Shown here: one piece after another, positions 28,179-36,712 of the stretch | How positions within the stretch are numbered: position 1 is the first letter of the stretch | Layout: the number at the start of each line of letters is the position of its first letter | Origin: Acetobacter nitrogenifigens DSM 23921 = NBRC 105050 | Lineage (GTDB): Bacteria > Pseudomonadota > Alphaproteobacteria > Acetobacterales > Acetobacteraceae | Reading direction: 5' to 3' | Length of the DNA: 64,000 bases | Assembly (NCBI RefSeq): GCF_000429165.1 | Contig: NZ_AUBI01000004.1 | Location: forward strand, 124,001 to 188,000 | Program-made: the position numbers and the translations under genes | The notes under the pieces: model-generated | Seen by the model: only the letters and a program-made list of their open reading frames with translations | The model's database searches: none | What the model was told of the DNA's origin: nothing

Positions 28179-29702
28179 TCAGCCGAGACCGGGAGCATAA
28201 CCGAAGGCGGCCGTTGGCTCCCTTGCCGTTTCGACCCAGACGCTTTTCATGTGCGTGTACTCCCTGAGCACGTCTACGCCGCTCGATCGACCGTACCCGC
28301 TCTGCCCTGATCCGCCAAATGGCGAAGCCACGTTGATCGTCTTGTAGGAATTGATCCAGAAGGTGCCAGCACGCACGCCTGAAGCGACGCGATGCGCCCG
28401 ACCGACGTCGCGCGTCCAGACCGCTCCCGCCAGACCGAACGGGCTTGCGTTCGCAAGGGCCACCGCCTCAGCCTCATCCTCAAACGGGATCGCGACGACC
28501 ACCGGACCAAAAATTTCAGTCTGGGCCACGGACATGTCGTTATCGACGCCCGTCAGGATCGTGGGAGGCACGAAATAACCCTTCGCCGGATCGACGTCGC
28601 CGAGCGGCGGCGTCGCCACGGCGCCAGCCTCAACGCCCTTGTCGATCATGGTGCGCACATGCTCGAACTGCCGAATGTTGTTGATCGGCCCGACCTCCGT
28701 GTCCGGGCTGGCCGGATCTCCAACCCTGATCTGCGCAGCGCCTTCGGCGACGATGCGGACAAACCGATCATAGATGGAACGCTGCACCAGCAGGCGTGAG
28801 CCTGCGACGCAGCTTTGCCCTGCGCCTGCGAAAATCGCGGCTTGCGCCCCCTTGGCGGCAAGCGCCAGATCGGCGTCCTCGAACACGATGTTGGCGGATT
28901 TACCGCCCAGTTCGAGCACGCTCGGTTTCAGCAAGCGCGCGGCGGCGGCGGCGATCTGCGCGCCCACTGCTGGCGATCCGACGAAAACCACCTTCTTGAC
29001 GGCAGGTTCGGCAATGGCGGCCTGCGCGGCGGTGTGTCCGTAGCCGTTCAGCACGTTGATGACCCCGGTTGGCAACCCGGCTTTCTCCGCCAGTCTCGCC
29101 AGTGCGAGGGATGTAAGAGGCGTCCGCTCCGAGGGCTTGAGGACGACAGCGTTGCCCATCGCAATCGCCGGGGCCACCTGCCAGCCGGCGGTAAAGATTG
29201 GCGCATTCCACGGCGTGATCTGAAGAATGACGCCAACCGGCTCACGCAAGGTATAGTTCAGATGCGACGTCGGCGTCGGAATGACTTCGCCGAAAAGCTT
29301 GTCTGTCCAACCTGCATAATATTCGAACATCTCGGCGACCTTGATCGCCTCTCCCCTGCAGTCGCGAATTGGCTTTCCCGAGACAAGCATTTCCAGTTCA
29401 GCAAGGCTTTCGGATTCAGCCCGCACCGCCTGCGCGATCGCCTGCATCACGCGCCCTCGCGCAGCGTGGGTGAAGGACCTCCAGCGCAACAGCCCCTGCT
29501 CCGCCTCGATGGCCGCGCGATGCGCGACTTCAGCCCCTGCGTCCGAGAACGCGCAAAGCGCTTCCGTCGTGACGGGGCTTATGATCTCAATCGGTTCGCC
29601 GTGTCCCTCTACAATGACGCCCCCAATATAGGAGCCGATAGCCGTCGCTTCCGGAAAGAAATGTGCGAACAGGGCTTCAACGCGACGCGCTTGATCGGTC
29701 AT
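28179..29702 (-). CDS. NAD(P)-dependent aldehyde dehydrogenase
   Basis: This 507-residue enzyme oxidises an aldehyde to the acid. Family landmarks are ITPWNAPIF, NAVVLKPSERTP (cofactor lysine), VGSPAVGAQIA, VLELGGKSANIVFEDAD with the general-base Glu, GAGQSCVAGSR with the catalytic Cys, and EIFGPVVVAIPFEDE. The C-terminal SPFGGSGQSGYGRSSG and YTHMKSVWV resemble betaine-aldehyde or hydroxymuconic-semialdehyde dehydrogenases. The start ATG overlaps the dehydrogenase stop upstream (TAATG), and the DUF3100 gene follows immediately. The true substrate is unknown. Confidence 0.93.
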   Translation of the reverse strand: MTDQARRVEALFAHFFPEATAIGSYIGGVIVEGHGEPIEIISPVTTEALCAFSDAGAEVAHRAAIEAEQGLLRWRSFTHAARGRVMQAIAQAVRAESESLAELEMLVSGKPIRDCRGEAIKVAEMFEYYAGWTDKLFGEVIPTPTSHLNYTLREPVGVILQITPWNAPIFTAGWQVAPAIAMGNAVVLKPSERTPLTSLALARLAEKAGLPTGVINVLNGYGHTAAQAAIAEPAVKKVVFVGSPAVGAQIAAAAARLLKPSVLELGGKSANIVFEDADLALAAKGAQAAIFAGAGQSCVAGSRLLVQRSIYDRFVRIVAEGAAQIRVGDPASPDTEVGPINNIRQFEHVRTMIDKGVEAGAVATPPLGDVDPAKGYFVPPTILTGVDNDMSVAQTEIFGPVVVAIPFEDEAEAVALANASPFGLAGAVWTRDVGRAHRVASGVRAGTFWINSYKTINVASPFGGSGQSGYGRSSGVDVLREYTHMKSVWVETAREPTAAFGYAPGLG

Positions 29703-30592
29703 TATTGAGCCTCCGTGACCGAAGTCTGGTCAAGCGTCATTTCGACGATACGGTTGAAGTCCGCCTGATCGGCCAATGTGGGGGCGCTATCCGCCCATGC
29801 GGCGATCGTCTGTTCCATCAAGGGCAACGTCAGCTCGGAACGCCGAGCCAGATCGTCGCCAAGACGGATGTCCTTACGCATCAGCTTCATCGTGAAACCT
29901 GAATCGAACGCCTGATTCAGAATCCAGCGCGGCATGTTGACTTCCGTCGCAGCATTGCGGCCCGAACCGGAATTGAGGCCCGCAACCAGCTTGTCGTCCT
30001 GCATGCCGAGGCTTCGACCAAGCGCGAGCGCTTCGGCGGCGAGGATAAGGTTTGCGCCACACATGACGTTGTTGATGATTTTGAGCGCGTGACCATCCCC
30101 CACTGCGCCAACATGAGTACGCACGCGGCTCATGGCTTCCAGAACCGGTTCAATGCGGGCGATATCGGCCGCGTCTCCACCGAGCACCATGCCAAGCGCA
30201 CCCGCCATGGCGCCAGAAGGACCGCCGCTGACCGGGGCGTCAACGAGATGCATTCCAGCCTCGTCGATCAGCTTCGCCAGACGGCGTGTCACGTCGGGGT
30301 GCGACGTCGACGTGTCAATGACCGTGACTCCTGCGCGGCCAGAAGCCAGCACACCGCCTTCGCCCGCAATAACCTGCTCGACGACAGCAGCGGTCGGAAG
30401 GGAAAGGACGATGACATCGCAGGCGTGCGTCACGTCGGACAACGACGTCGCAAGCGAAACATCTCGTCCTTCGAGTATGAGTGGCCCGTCGAGGAACGGA
30501 TCATGCCCCAGAACGTCAAAACCCTTTCGCATCAGGGACGCAGCCATCCCACGCCCCATGTTTCCAAGCCCGACCACACCGATTTTGGACAC
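29702..30592 (-). CDS. 3-hydroxyisobutyrate dehydrogenase family oxidoreductase
   Basis: This is a 296-residue beta-hydroxyacid dehydrogenase. It begins with the Rossmann loop IGVVGLGNMGRGMAASL and has the substrate motif LVDAPVSGGPSGAMAGAL near residue 117. The catalytic lysine is in GHALKIINN near 170, and the KDIRLGDDLA region is near 240. Related enzymes act on 3-hydroxyisobutyrate, tartronate semialdehyde or similar acids. It is the first gene of the operon with the aldehyde dehydrogenase and DUF3100 transporter, and is divergent from a LysR regulator. Together these suggest a catabolic route for a hydroxy or semialdehyde acid. Confidence 0.93.
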   Translation of the reverse strand: MSKIGVVGLGNMGRGMAASLMRKGFDVLGHDPFLDGPLILEGRDVSLATSLSDVTHACDVIVLSLPTAAVVEQVIAGEGGVLASGRAGVTVIDTSTSHPDVTRRLAKLIDEAGMHLVDAPVSGGPSGAMAGALGMVLGGDAADIARIEPVLEAMSRVRTHVGAVGDGHALKIINNVMCGANLILAAEALALGRSLGMQDDKLVAGLNSGSGRNAATEVNMPRWILNQAFDSGFTMKLMRKDIRLGDDLARRSELTLPLMEQTIAAWADSAPTLADQADFNRIVEMTLDQTSVTEAQ

Positions 30593-30717
30593 CCTGCCAT
30601 TCTCCTTCGTCGCAAATCCGCACCACGCCGTGCCTAGTGAAAACGGTTCTGCGATTGGCGAAAGGCATGTACACCGTCATAACTGTTGCCCTGAAAGCAA
30701 CGCCGGAGGGTCGTTTC

Positions 30718-31680
30718 GTGGAACTGGACGAGCGCTGGATATTCTATCTGCATGAATCAATCGTCGGCGGCAGCGTAAGAGCCGCCGCCGACAAGCTGAA
30801 TGTGAATCCTTCAGCTATCAGCAGACAGATTGTTCACCTTGAACAAGCCGTTGGCGCCAGCCTGATGGAGCGCCACAGCAAGGGAGTCCGCGCGACCGAG
30901 GCCGGGGAACTCGTCCTCGATTATTATCGCCGACGGCGCGCCGACCACGACGACACGCTGAGCCGCATCGAAGATATCAAGGGCCTGAGGCGTGGCCACA
31001 TCAGTCTGGCGCTTGGCGAGGGATTCATCGATACGATCGCCGCTGGCCCCCTGGCCCGCTTCTGGAAGCGATATCCGGAAATTTCGCTGAACGTTGAAGT
31101 AACAAGCACGAATGACGTGGCGCGGCTGCTATTGGAAGATGCTGTTCATATAGGGCTTATCTACAACCCGCCTAAGGAACCCCGATTGAGGACGCATTCG
31201 GTGGCGCTCCAACCGGTTCGTGTCATTGCGCGCGCCGACCATCCGTTTGCGGCGCTTGGACGGCCTCTGGACATAACAGAACTGCTCGACCAACGGATCG
31301 CTCAACTCCAGCATTCTTACGGAATTCGTCAGATTATAGACAATGCAACACACATTTCAGGACTACGTATTCCCGCAGCAGTGACGACAAGCTCCATCTC
31401 CATGCTCAAAAACTTCGTGGAGCATGGCGGCGGCATTACGCTCGCGCCGTCTTTCGTAGCGGCGAATGAAATTCAAAGCGGTAAGTTCGTCGCGGTTCCG
31501 CTCAGGCATAACGTGCTGGACGCCAGCATGCATGTAATGTCGCGTCTGGGTCGGCAACTGCCTAGTGCAGCGACCATGGTGCTGCGTCAGATTGGACGAG
31601 AGTTCCGGAGACTGGAGGCAGCCGATGACAGCTTACGCGCCGCCAACAAGCCGCATGGTGCGTCGTATACGAATGATTGA
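30718..31680 (+). CDS. LysR family regulator of the divergent catabolic operon
   Basis: The 320-residue LysR protein begins ELDERWIFYLHESIVGGSVR. Its helix-turn-helix (about residues 18-40) contains AAADKLNVNPSAISRQI, and an effector-binding domain follows. I prefer the GTG at 30718, which has CGGAGGG eight bases upstream, to an ATG at 30667 with no good site; this also places the helix-turn-helix at the usual distance from the start. It is transcribed away from the hydroxyacid dehydrogenase operon with about 125 bases between, the classical layout for a LysR activator and its target. Confidence 0.9.
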   Translation: MELDERWIFYLHESIVGGSVRAAADKLNVNPSAISRQIVHLEQAVGASLMERHSKGVRATEAGELVLDYYRRRRADHDDTLSRIEDIKGLRRGHISLALGEGFIDTIAAGPLARFWKRYPEISLNVEVTSTNDVARLLLEDAVHIGLIYNPPKEPRLRTHSVALQPVRVIARADHPFAALGRPLDITELLDQRIAQLQHSYGIRQIIDNATHISGLRIPAAVTTSSISMLKNFVEHGGGITLAPSFVAANEIQSGKFVAVPLRHNVLDASMHVMSRLGRQLPSAATMVLRQIGREFRRLEAADDSLRAANKPHGASYTND

Positions 31681-31859
31681 TAAAAAATATATATTTTATA
31701 CAATTCAATGGCTCGCGCTATAATTTTGGTGGGCGTAACGCCCGCGAAAATCAGACAAGACAGGTATCGCGTCTTGGCGCTCCTCCTTGCAGTCGATCGA
31801 TCTCGACGAATTCGATTGCATCTCTGCACAAATCCAAACACTCACTCTAGGGCGTATCG

Positions 31860-32469
31860 TCAGTTGATTCCGATGGCGGCAGAGACGAGTTCTGCTACTG
31901 AGTGGAATGTTGGTTTCAGCTTGTCGTGTCGTGTTACAATGCCTCTGAACTGCTTCAATCTGGCGAATCGCGCTCGATGATGTTTTGTTTTTATATAACG
32001 AGCGGGAGATTTCCCGTGCATTGCGTCGGTTTTTCTTTGACGGAATAACCGATGCTATATGCCCGTCTTCGAGCTTTCCGATGAATGGATCAGCGTCATA
32101 AGCCTTGTCGGCAATAACGGCTGCCGGATCGACTTCATCCAGAAGGGTGTCTGCTTCGGCGATGTCGGCCCTTTGCCCTCACGTCAGGGAAAGAGCCACG
32201 ACCTTCCTCGCAGCATCGACAGTGGTTTGGATCTTCGTGATCAGTCCGCCCCGGGGCCGTCCGATGGCCTGATCCGCACCCCTTTTAAGAGCGCGTGCAC
32301 TATGCTGATGTGCTCTGACGATCGTGCTGTCGATCATCATGTATTCATTGTCGCGATCGGCCCCCAAATGCCGGAAATCCGTTTGATCACCCCGCTTTCG
32401 CACCAGCGGCGCAAGTCCATTTTCAACATCAAAGGGACTGGAATGCGTCATGATCCACCCAAACACCAC
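31860..32469 (-). pseudogene. Decayed IS5-type transposase remnant
   Basis: In the minus frame the sequence shows EYMMIDSTIVRAHQHSA, then QAIGRPRGGLITKIQTTVDA, followed by a TGA. Past it the frame reads RADIAEADTLLDEVDPAAV, IADKAYDADPFIGKLED and VIPSKKNRRNARE, and after a frameshift the tail RFARLKQFRGIVTRHDKLK. This is the DDE catalytic half of an IS5-group transposase (second half of a split or full-length type) common in acetic acid bacteria. The N-terminal third is missing. I could not define terminal inverted repeats. It marks an old insertion at the edge of an AT-rich patch. Confidence 0.88.
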
Positions 32470-32682
32470 AGGGGAATGGAATCATAAGGATCACCTCAAA
32501 AGCGGGGACCGTTTCGAATCAGCCACATGTCACACAATAGCGGTTGTATTTTAAGAAATTGCGGAATATGTTGCTGAACGTTTTTATTACCTATTGTTTC
32601 GTTTTGATATATAATAGATGATAGCCATTAGTTCAGACCAATGGCTGGTTCGTCACCTGTAGCGGATTTTAGAGGCGGCGCA

Positions 32683-33222
32683 ATGGTAAGGAAGGGTAAT
32701 ATGCGGGGTCGGTTGAGAGCAGATTATAAACTGGTGAATGCAGTTGGCCCTGATGAAGAGAGGCGGAATAAAAGTGAATTCATGTCATTCCTATCAAAAT
32801 TTAAAGATATAAAAAACATCAAGTTAACAGACAATTTCTCGGAGATGCTCGGCATTGAATTTGCACATATATCTACTCGGAGCAAAGCATCGCAGCCTGA
32901 GTTTTTTTCTGAATATAGGGGGCGGGTGAAATCTTTGACAACAGATTTTGTCAAAATAAATTACGTGATCCTGCGAGACGGTTTAATTACCACCAACGAA
33001 TTAAGCGTAGATTTAGATATGCATTACGCAAATGTAACATGTGACGACGTTGCGCAATTATTCGATACCACGTGGGCGCGAAAGTCAGCGAATCCATTTC
33101 GTCCGATTGTTACACTCAAGCTTAATTCTTTGAATTTTTCAAATAAAATAGAAATTACAATGACAAAAAGACGCGAAATTCCATTTATATTCTGCATTTC
33201 CATGTCGGAGACGTCACCATGA
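32683..33222 (+). CDS. Unknown protein in AT-rich patch
   Basis: I do not recognise this protein of up to 179 residues. It is rich in Lys, Ile, Asn and Phe, uses AT-rich codons unlike its neighbours, and has no signal peptide or membrane helix. Candidate starts are ATG 32683 (AGAGG seven bases upstream) and ATG 32701 (AAGGAAGGG upstream); an earlier ATG at 32641 has no binding site. The next gene overlaps its stop by four bases, which supports both being real and co-translated. Composition and the nearby IS remnant suggest transfer. Confidence 0.55.
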   Translation: MVRKGNMRGRLRADYKLVNAVGPDEERRNKSEFMSFLSKFKDIKNIKLTDNFSEMLGIEFAHISTRSKASQPEFFSEYRGRVKSLTTDFVKINYVILRDGLITTNELSVDLDMHYANVTCDDVAQLFDTTWARKSANPFRPIVTLKLNSLNFSNKIEITMTKRREIPFIFCISMSETSP

Positions 33223-33401
33223 ATTCAATTTCCGTTACTGCTCTTCGAGGCTTATTGTCGTCGCTTTCGGCGTTTTCAACGCAAACAATAGATGATGTTC
33301 AGACCATACCGGCGCATTCGCAGCCCCCCGCTCCAAAAACAGAGAGAAAACATCACAGACCAAGTGGAAGTACAAGCCTCAAAGCATTGCGCCCTAACTG
33401 A
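33219..33401 (+). CDS. Small unknown protein coupled to the preceding gene
   Basis: This frame of 60 residues starts at an ATG that overlaps the previous stop (ATGA). The N-terminal half is Ser/Leu-rich and weakly hydrophobic, and the C-terminal half is basic and Pro/His-rich. No family is recognised. The overlap is the main reason to list it. Confidence 0.4.
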   Translation: MNSISVTALRGLLSSLSAFSTQTIDDVQTIPAHSQPPAPKTERKHHRPSGSTSLKALRPN

Positions 33402-33410
33402 CGACATACT

Positions 33411-33571
33411 CTAAGGGAAATTTTCATTTCCGATCGGGTTTGCGTCAGAGACGCAAGTGCCGCAAGGATTTTCAACTATCTGCGCGCCGTCGGGCCCTGC
33501 GCAGCCAGCTATCGTCACCAAGACAGATGCGACAAGCACCCGTCCAAATGAGTTTTTCTCTTTTGTATCAT
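33411..33571 (-). pseudogene. Small lipoprotein frame broken by one missing A
   Basis: From the ATG at 33571 the reading is MIQKRKT and then runs out of frame. One extra A in the A-run (plus strand 33553-33557) gives a basic N terminus joined to SFGRVLVASVLVTIAGC, a clear lipoprotein signal with lipobox IAGC, then a short Cys-containing tail ending at 33411. So this looks like a roughly 53-residue lipoprotein gene with a one-base deletion, or one that relies on slippage. Function unknown. Confidence 0.5.
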
Positions 33572-33667
33572 AATTAATTTCCTACATTTGCGCTTTCCGC
33601 ACTCCTTAATTTCGTTTATTGTTCATATTAAGCCATATAAAATTACAGAACATATTATTCGATTTTT

Positions 33668-33868
33668 TTATGAAAACCACACGATCTTGAATTGGATTTT
33701 TTGAAAACATACTTCCAGCGCCAACTTGACCGTTTGGCCTACACTCAGCGTATAAAAGCGGCGTCCTTTGACATCGACGTCAATCTGGAAGTTCGAACTC
33801 CTGCGCAAACCTACCGTCTTGTCGGAAGGTTTGCGAATTAAGCAATAATTAAATGAGAAATTCCGCAT
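33668..33868 (-). CDS. Short unknown frame, possibly a DUF2846-like fragment
   Basis: The 66-residue frame contains IRKPSDKTVGLRRSSNFQID followed by VDVKGRRFYTLSVGQTVKL. This faintly resembles the small beta-sandwich of DUF2846-type lipoproteins, in which a GKxxxxLxxG strand pair is typical. It lacks a signal peptide and may be a truncated remnant. It lies in the same AT-rich patch and orientation as the broken lipoprotein frame. Confidence 0.3.
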   Translation of the reverse strand: MRNFSFNYCLIRKPSDKTVGLRRSSNFQIDVDVKGRRFYTLSVGQTVKLALEVCFQKIQFKIVWFS

Positions 33869-33967
33869 AGAACCAAAGCAGCTACGAACGGTATAATCAC
33901 ATAAAATATTTCAGCTTATCATGACCTACGCCATGTCAGGCCTCACACGCGTTGCGCTATGGCAATG

Positions 33968-34867
33968 TCACATAGGTTTGTTCGGCGTTATTGTGAGCCC
34001 CAATAACGTCAAAAACGCATGTTCAGCAGGTGACAACCGCTGTTGAGGGTGACGCAACACACGAAATTGCCGATCCGGCAAAGGCAGGGGAGCCACGCAC
34101 AGCAGTCCAGCCTCTACGCGCCCGGCAACCACGCTGGCCGACAATACGGCCGCAGCGTCCCCGGTTTCCACCATGCCGGCCACGGCCTCGTTGGACGCGA
34201 CCTCCAGCACGATATCGAGCTTGTCAGGGTCAACGCCAAGCACGCGCAGACCCTGCTCAAACTCCATGCGGGTGCCTGATCCCGCCTCACGCAGCACCCA
34301 GGGCGTATCGAGCAGACTTCCCACGTCCGGAGGCGTGGTCGCCCACGGATGATCGGGAGCCACGACCAGAAGAAGCCGGTCATGGGCTACGATATCGGAA
34401 CAAAGATCGAGCGTCGGCAGCTCACCTTCGACAAGACCGATGGACGCTTCGCCCGACTGCACCAGACGACCGATGTCGCGCGTGTTGGCGATGGCGACAT
34501 GCAGACGGATGCCGGGGTGCGCCGCCCGAAACGCGTTCAACCGCGCCGGAAGCCAGTAGCTCGCGATCGTATGGCTGGCGTGAATGCGCAGAACGCCGTC
34601 CCGCAGCCCGCTGAGGTCAAGCATCCGTTCACGTGCAACCTCGGCGCGGTTGAGCACCGTACGCGCCTCGTCGAGAAAGCGCCTCCCGGCCTCCGTCAGT
34701 TCGATCCGGCGGCCGACGCGGCTGAAGAACGACAGCTGAAACTCCCCCTCGAGCTGAGTTACGGCGTGACTGACCGCAGACTGGGTCAGGTTCAGGAATT
34801 CGGCCGCACGCGTAACATGCTCCCGCTCGGCGACGGCGACAAAAATCCTGAGCTGTTCGAGCGTCAT
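33968..34867 (-). CDS. LysR family transcriptional regulator (CysB/CbbR-like)
   Basis: The 299-residue regulator begins MTLEQLRIFVAVAEREHVTR. Its helix-turn-helix reads AAEFLNLTQSAVSHAVTQLE (about residues 21-40), and an effector domain follows with ASHTIASYWLPARLNAF and EAGSGTRMEFEQGL, as in CbbR/CysB-type proteins. It is the last of three overlapping minus-strand genes (FAD protein, DUF202 protein, this gene), overlapping the DUF202 gene by four bases. It is therefore transcribed with its possible targets, unusual for LysR genes, which are usually divergent. Confidence 0.92.
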   Translation of the reverse strand: MTLEQLRIFVAVAEREHVTRAAEFLNLTQSAVSHAVTQLEGEFQLSFFSRVGRRIELTEAGRRFLDEARTVLNRAEVARERMLDLSGLRDGVLRIHASHTIASYWLPARLNAFRAAHPGIRLHVAIANTRDIGRLVQSGEASIGLVEGELPTLDLCSDIVAHDRLLLVVAPDHPWATTPPDVGSLLDTPWVLREAGSGTRMEFEQGLRVLGVDPDKLDIVLEVASNEAVAGMVETGDAAAVLSASVVAGRVEAGLLCVAPLPLPDRQFRVLRHPQQRLSPAEHAFLTLLGLTITPNKPM

Positions 34868-35238
34868 GACACGATCGCCCGCACCAGCGCAGCCAGTACG
34901 CCGCAGCCAAGCGCGGCAAGCACTATTGTCAGAGCGCGCTCCATCGCGGGACCAGCGCTCCGCAATTCAGTTTCCGCCGAGATCGCGTCGCGCGTAACGC
35001 GAAACCGACGATAGGCCGCCACAAACAGGACGATTCCCAACGCGACGAACGTCACCCCGAGCTCGGCTGTCGCGCCATAGGGGCGGGGAGCTCCCGCGTC
35101 ATGCTGGGCCGCCACGAGCCTGAGAAACAGATCAAACTTCGTCAGAACTCCGCCAAAAGCGAGGATGGCCAGCGCAGTGCGCACCCACGCCAGAAACGTG
35201 CGTTCGTTGGCTGCGTGATCGGTATAGCGAGGAATCAT
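34864..35238 (-). CDS. DUF202 (YidH-like) membrane protein
   Basis: This 124-residue protein has the DUF202 N-terminal signature NERTFLAWVRTALAILAFG followed by three hydrophobic segments (about 20-40, 60-80, 100-122). The family is widespread and of unknown function. The ATG at 35238 overlaps the FAD-protein stop, and its own stop overlaps the LysR start. The tight packing suggests coordinated expression and perhaps a shared role. Confidence 0.88.
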   Translation of the reverse strand: MIPRYTDHAANERTFLAWVRTALAILAFGGVLTKFDLFLRLVAAQHDAGAPRPYGATAELGVTFVALGIVLFVAAYRRFRVTRDAISAETELRSAGPAMERALTIVLAALGCGVLAALVRAIVS

Positions 35239-36575
35239 GTCGCACCTGCATTGACGATAATGTCTGCTACTTTTTTTGCCTGACAACGAATTTCAGGAAT
35301 AGCGATAGATTCCAGCAGGACGCCCTGCCGTGCCGGCCCCACGACGAACAGATCATCGGCGATTTTGCCTGCTCGGTCGATCAGTGCGCCGTCTGGAGTA
35401 CAGGACAGGCCTGCGCCCCCAAAACCCGGCACGATCTCGCCTTTATCGAACAGATCATGCAGGAGAGGCGCCGCGACACGTTTGTAGTTCAAGCTGGGAC
35501 CGGTGCAATTGATCACATGCGCGGCGCGAAGGCTGAGCGCCTTCCCGGCGGCCACGGCCGTGATCGTCAGGTGGTCGTTATCGGCCGCAATCGCGGTGAC
35601 CCGGCCGTCCAGCACACGCAGCGATCCGGCGCGACGCTCCTGATCAAGAATGTCGGCGATATGCGGCGCCATGCGGTGCCGCACGACTTCCCAACGCCGT
35701 AACAAGTGCCGCTGAAAACGAATTTTCTCCGTATCCGGCAGCGCGAGCCAGAGCACGTTTGTCACAGAGCGCATGCTGTCCACCGCCGCACGCCAGTTCG
35801 TGCCGCGCTTTAGCGCCGCATGGAACGCCCGTAGATAAGCGCGCGCCGTAGGCGGTACGCCGCAAGGCGTAACGACCGGCGCGGGCAAAGGCGTGTAATC
35901 AGCATGGCGTTCAGGAAACAGACCGCGCCTCGACAACGCCGTCACCCGGCCACGATGGCCGTTTTCCCGAAGGCGCAGCAACACGTCGACCGTCGTCAGT
36001 CCTGTCCCGATAACCGTCACCTCGTCATAGACGGCAATCCCGGCGAAAACCCGCTCAGCCCAGGCGTTATGATGGTAGCGCCCCGTCGCATCGAGTTCAG
36101 GCGGAATCCCCGGCAAGCGAGCGGGATCGAAGTGCCCGCAACCAAGCACGACCTTACCCGCTCGAATCTTCCGCCCATCGGCAAGGGTTATCTCGAAACC
36201 GCGCTCCAGTCTGCGACATGCGACGGCCGCCTGCCGCTCGTGCTCTGGCCCAGCTATGGAATAAAGGTTGCGCAAATAGAGGCCATAGATAGCACGCGGG
36301 ACGAACTCCCCTGGAGCAACGGAGCCCGGCACGTTGTCGCGCAGCCACTTCAGGAAGTGGTCTGGATCGTCCGGGTCGGCGCTCATGCCCCTTGCAGCCA
36401 CGTTCAACAGATTCTTGAGCGACGGCGTAGAATAGGCCAGCCCGAAGCCCGGCCGTTCAGACGGATCGATCACGGTGCAGGTTACGCCATGACGTACGGC
36501 CAGATTCCACGCCGTTAACGTGCCGCTTGCTCCCCCACCGATGACGACAATATCGCGTATGTCTGTTTCGGTCAT
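35235..36575 (-). CDS. FAD/NAD(P)-binding oxidoreductase (FAD-NAD(P)-binding superfamily)
   Basis: This is a flavoprotein of about 446 residues. The N-terminal dinucleotide fold IVVIGGGASGTLTAWNLA binds FAD, LAYSTPSLKNLLNVAARGMS follows at about 50-70, and a second fold VTVIGTGLTTVDVLLRL near 185 binds NAD(P). The ending shows DGALIDRAGKIADDLFVVGP. It resembles the HI0933/YdhS-like FAD-NAD(P)-binding group, whose reaction is unassigned. The ATG at 36575 has AGGAG ten bases upstream; a second ATG at 36584 lies only one base from the same site. It is first in the operon with DUF202 and LysR genes. Confidence 0.85.
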   Translation of the reverse strand: MTETDIRDIVVIGGGASGTLTAWNLAVRHGVTCTVIDPSERPGFGLAYSTPSLKNLLNVAARGMSADPDDPDHFLKWLRDNVPGSVAPGEFVPRAIYGLYLRNLYSIAGPEHERQAAVACRRLERGFEITLADGRKIRAGKVVLGCGHFDPARLPGIPPELDATGRYHHNAWAERVFAGIAVYDEVTVIGTGLTTVDVLLRLRENGHRGRVTALSRRGLFPERHADYTPLPAPVVTPCGVPPTARAYLRAFHAALKRGTNWRAAVDSMRSVTNVLWLALPDTEKIRFQRHLLRRWEVVRHRMAPHIADILDQERRAGSLRVLDGRVTAIAADNDHLTITAVAAGKALSLRAAHVINCTGPSLNYKRVAAPLLHDLFDKGEIVPGFGGAGLSCTPDGALIDRAGKIADDLFVVGPARQGVLLESIAIPEIRCQAKKVADIIVNAGAT

Positions 36576-36712
36576 ATCGCTCATGCTCCTGCAACGCTGT
36601 TGCGTGCAGAATGGTCCGAAGCAATTACGCGATCCAGAAGATTATATCGATTGAATCGTTCATGCAGGACGAACGATTCAGCTTGCCCTCGGCCCGCGCT
36701 CCTCCGTGCCTG

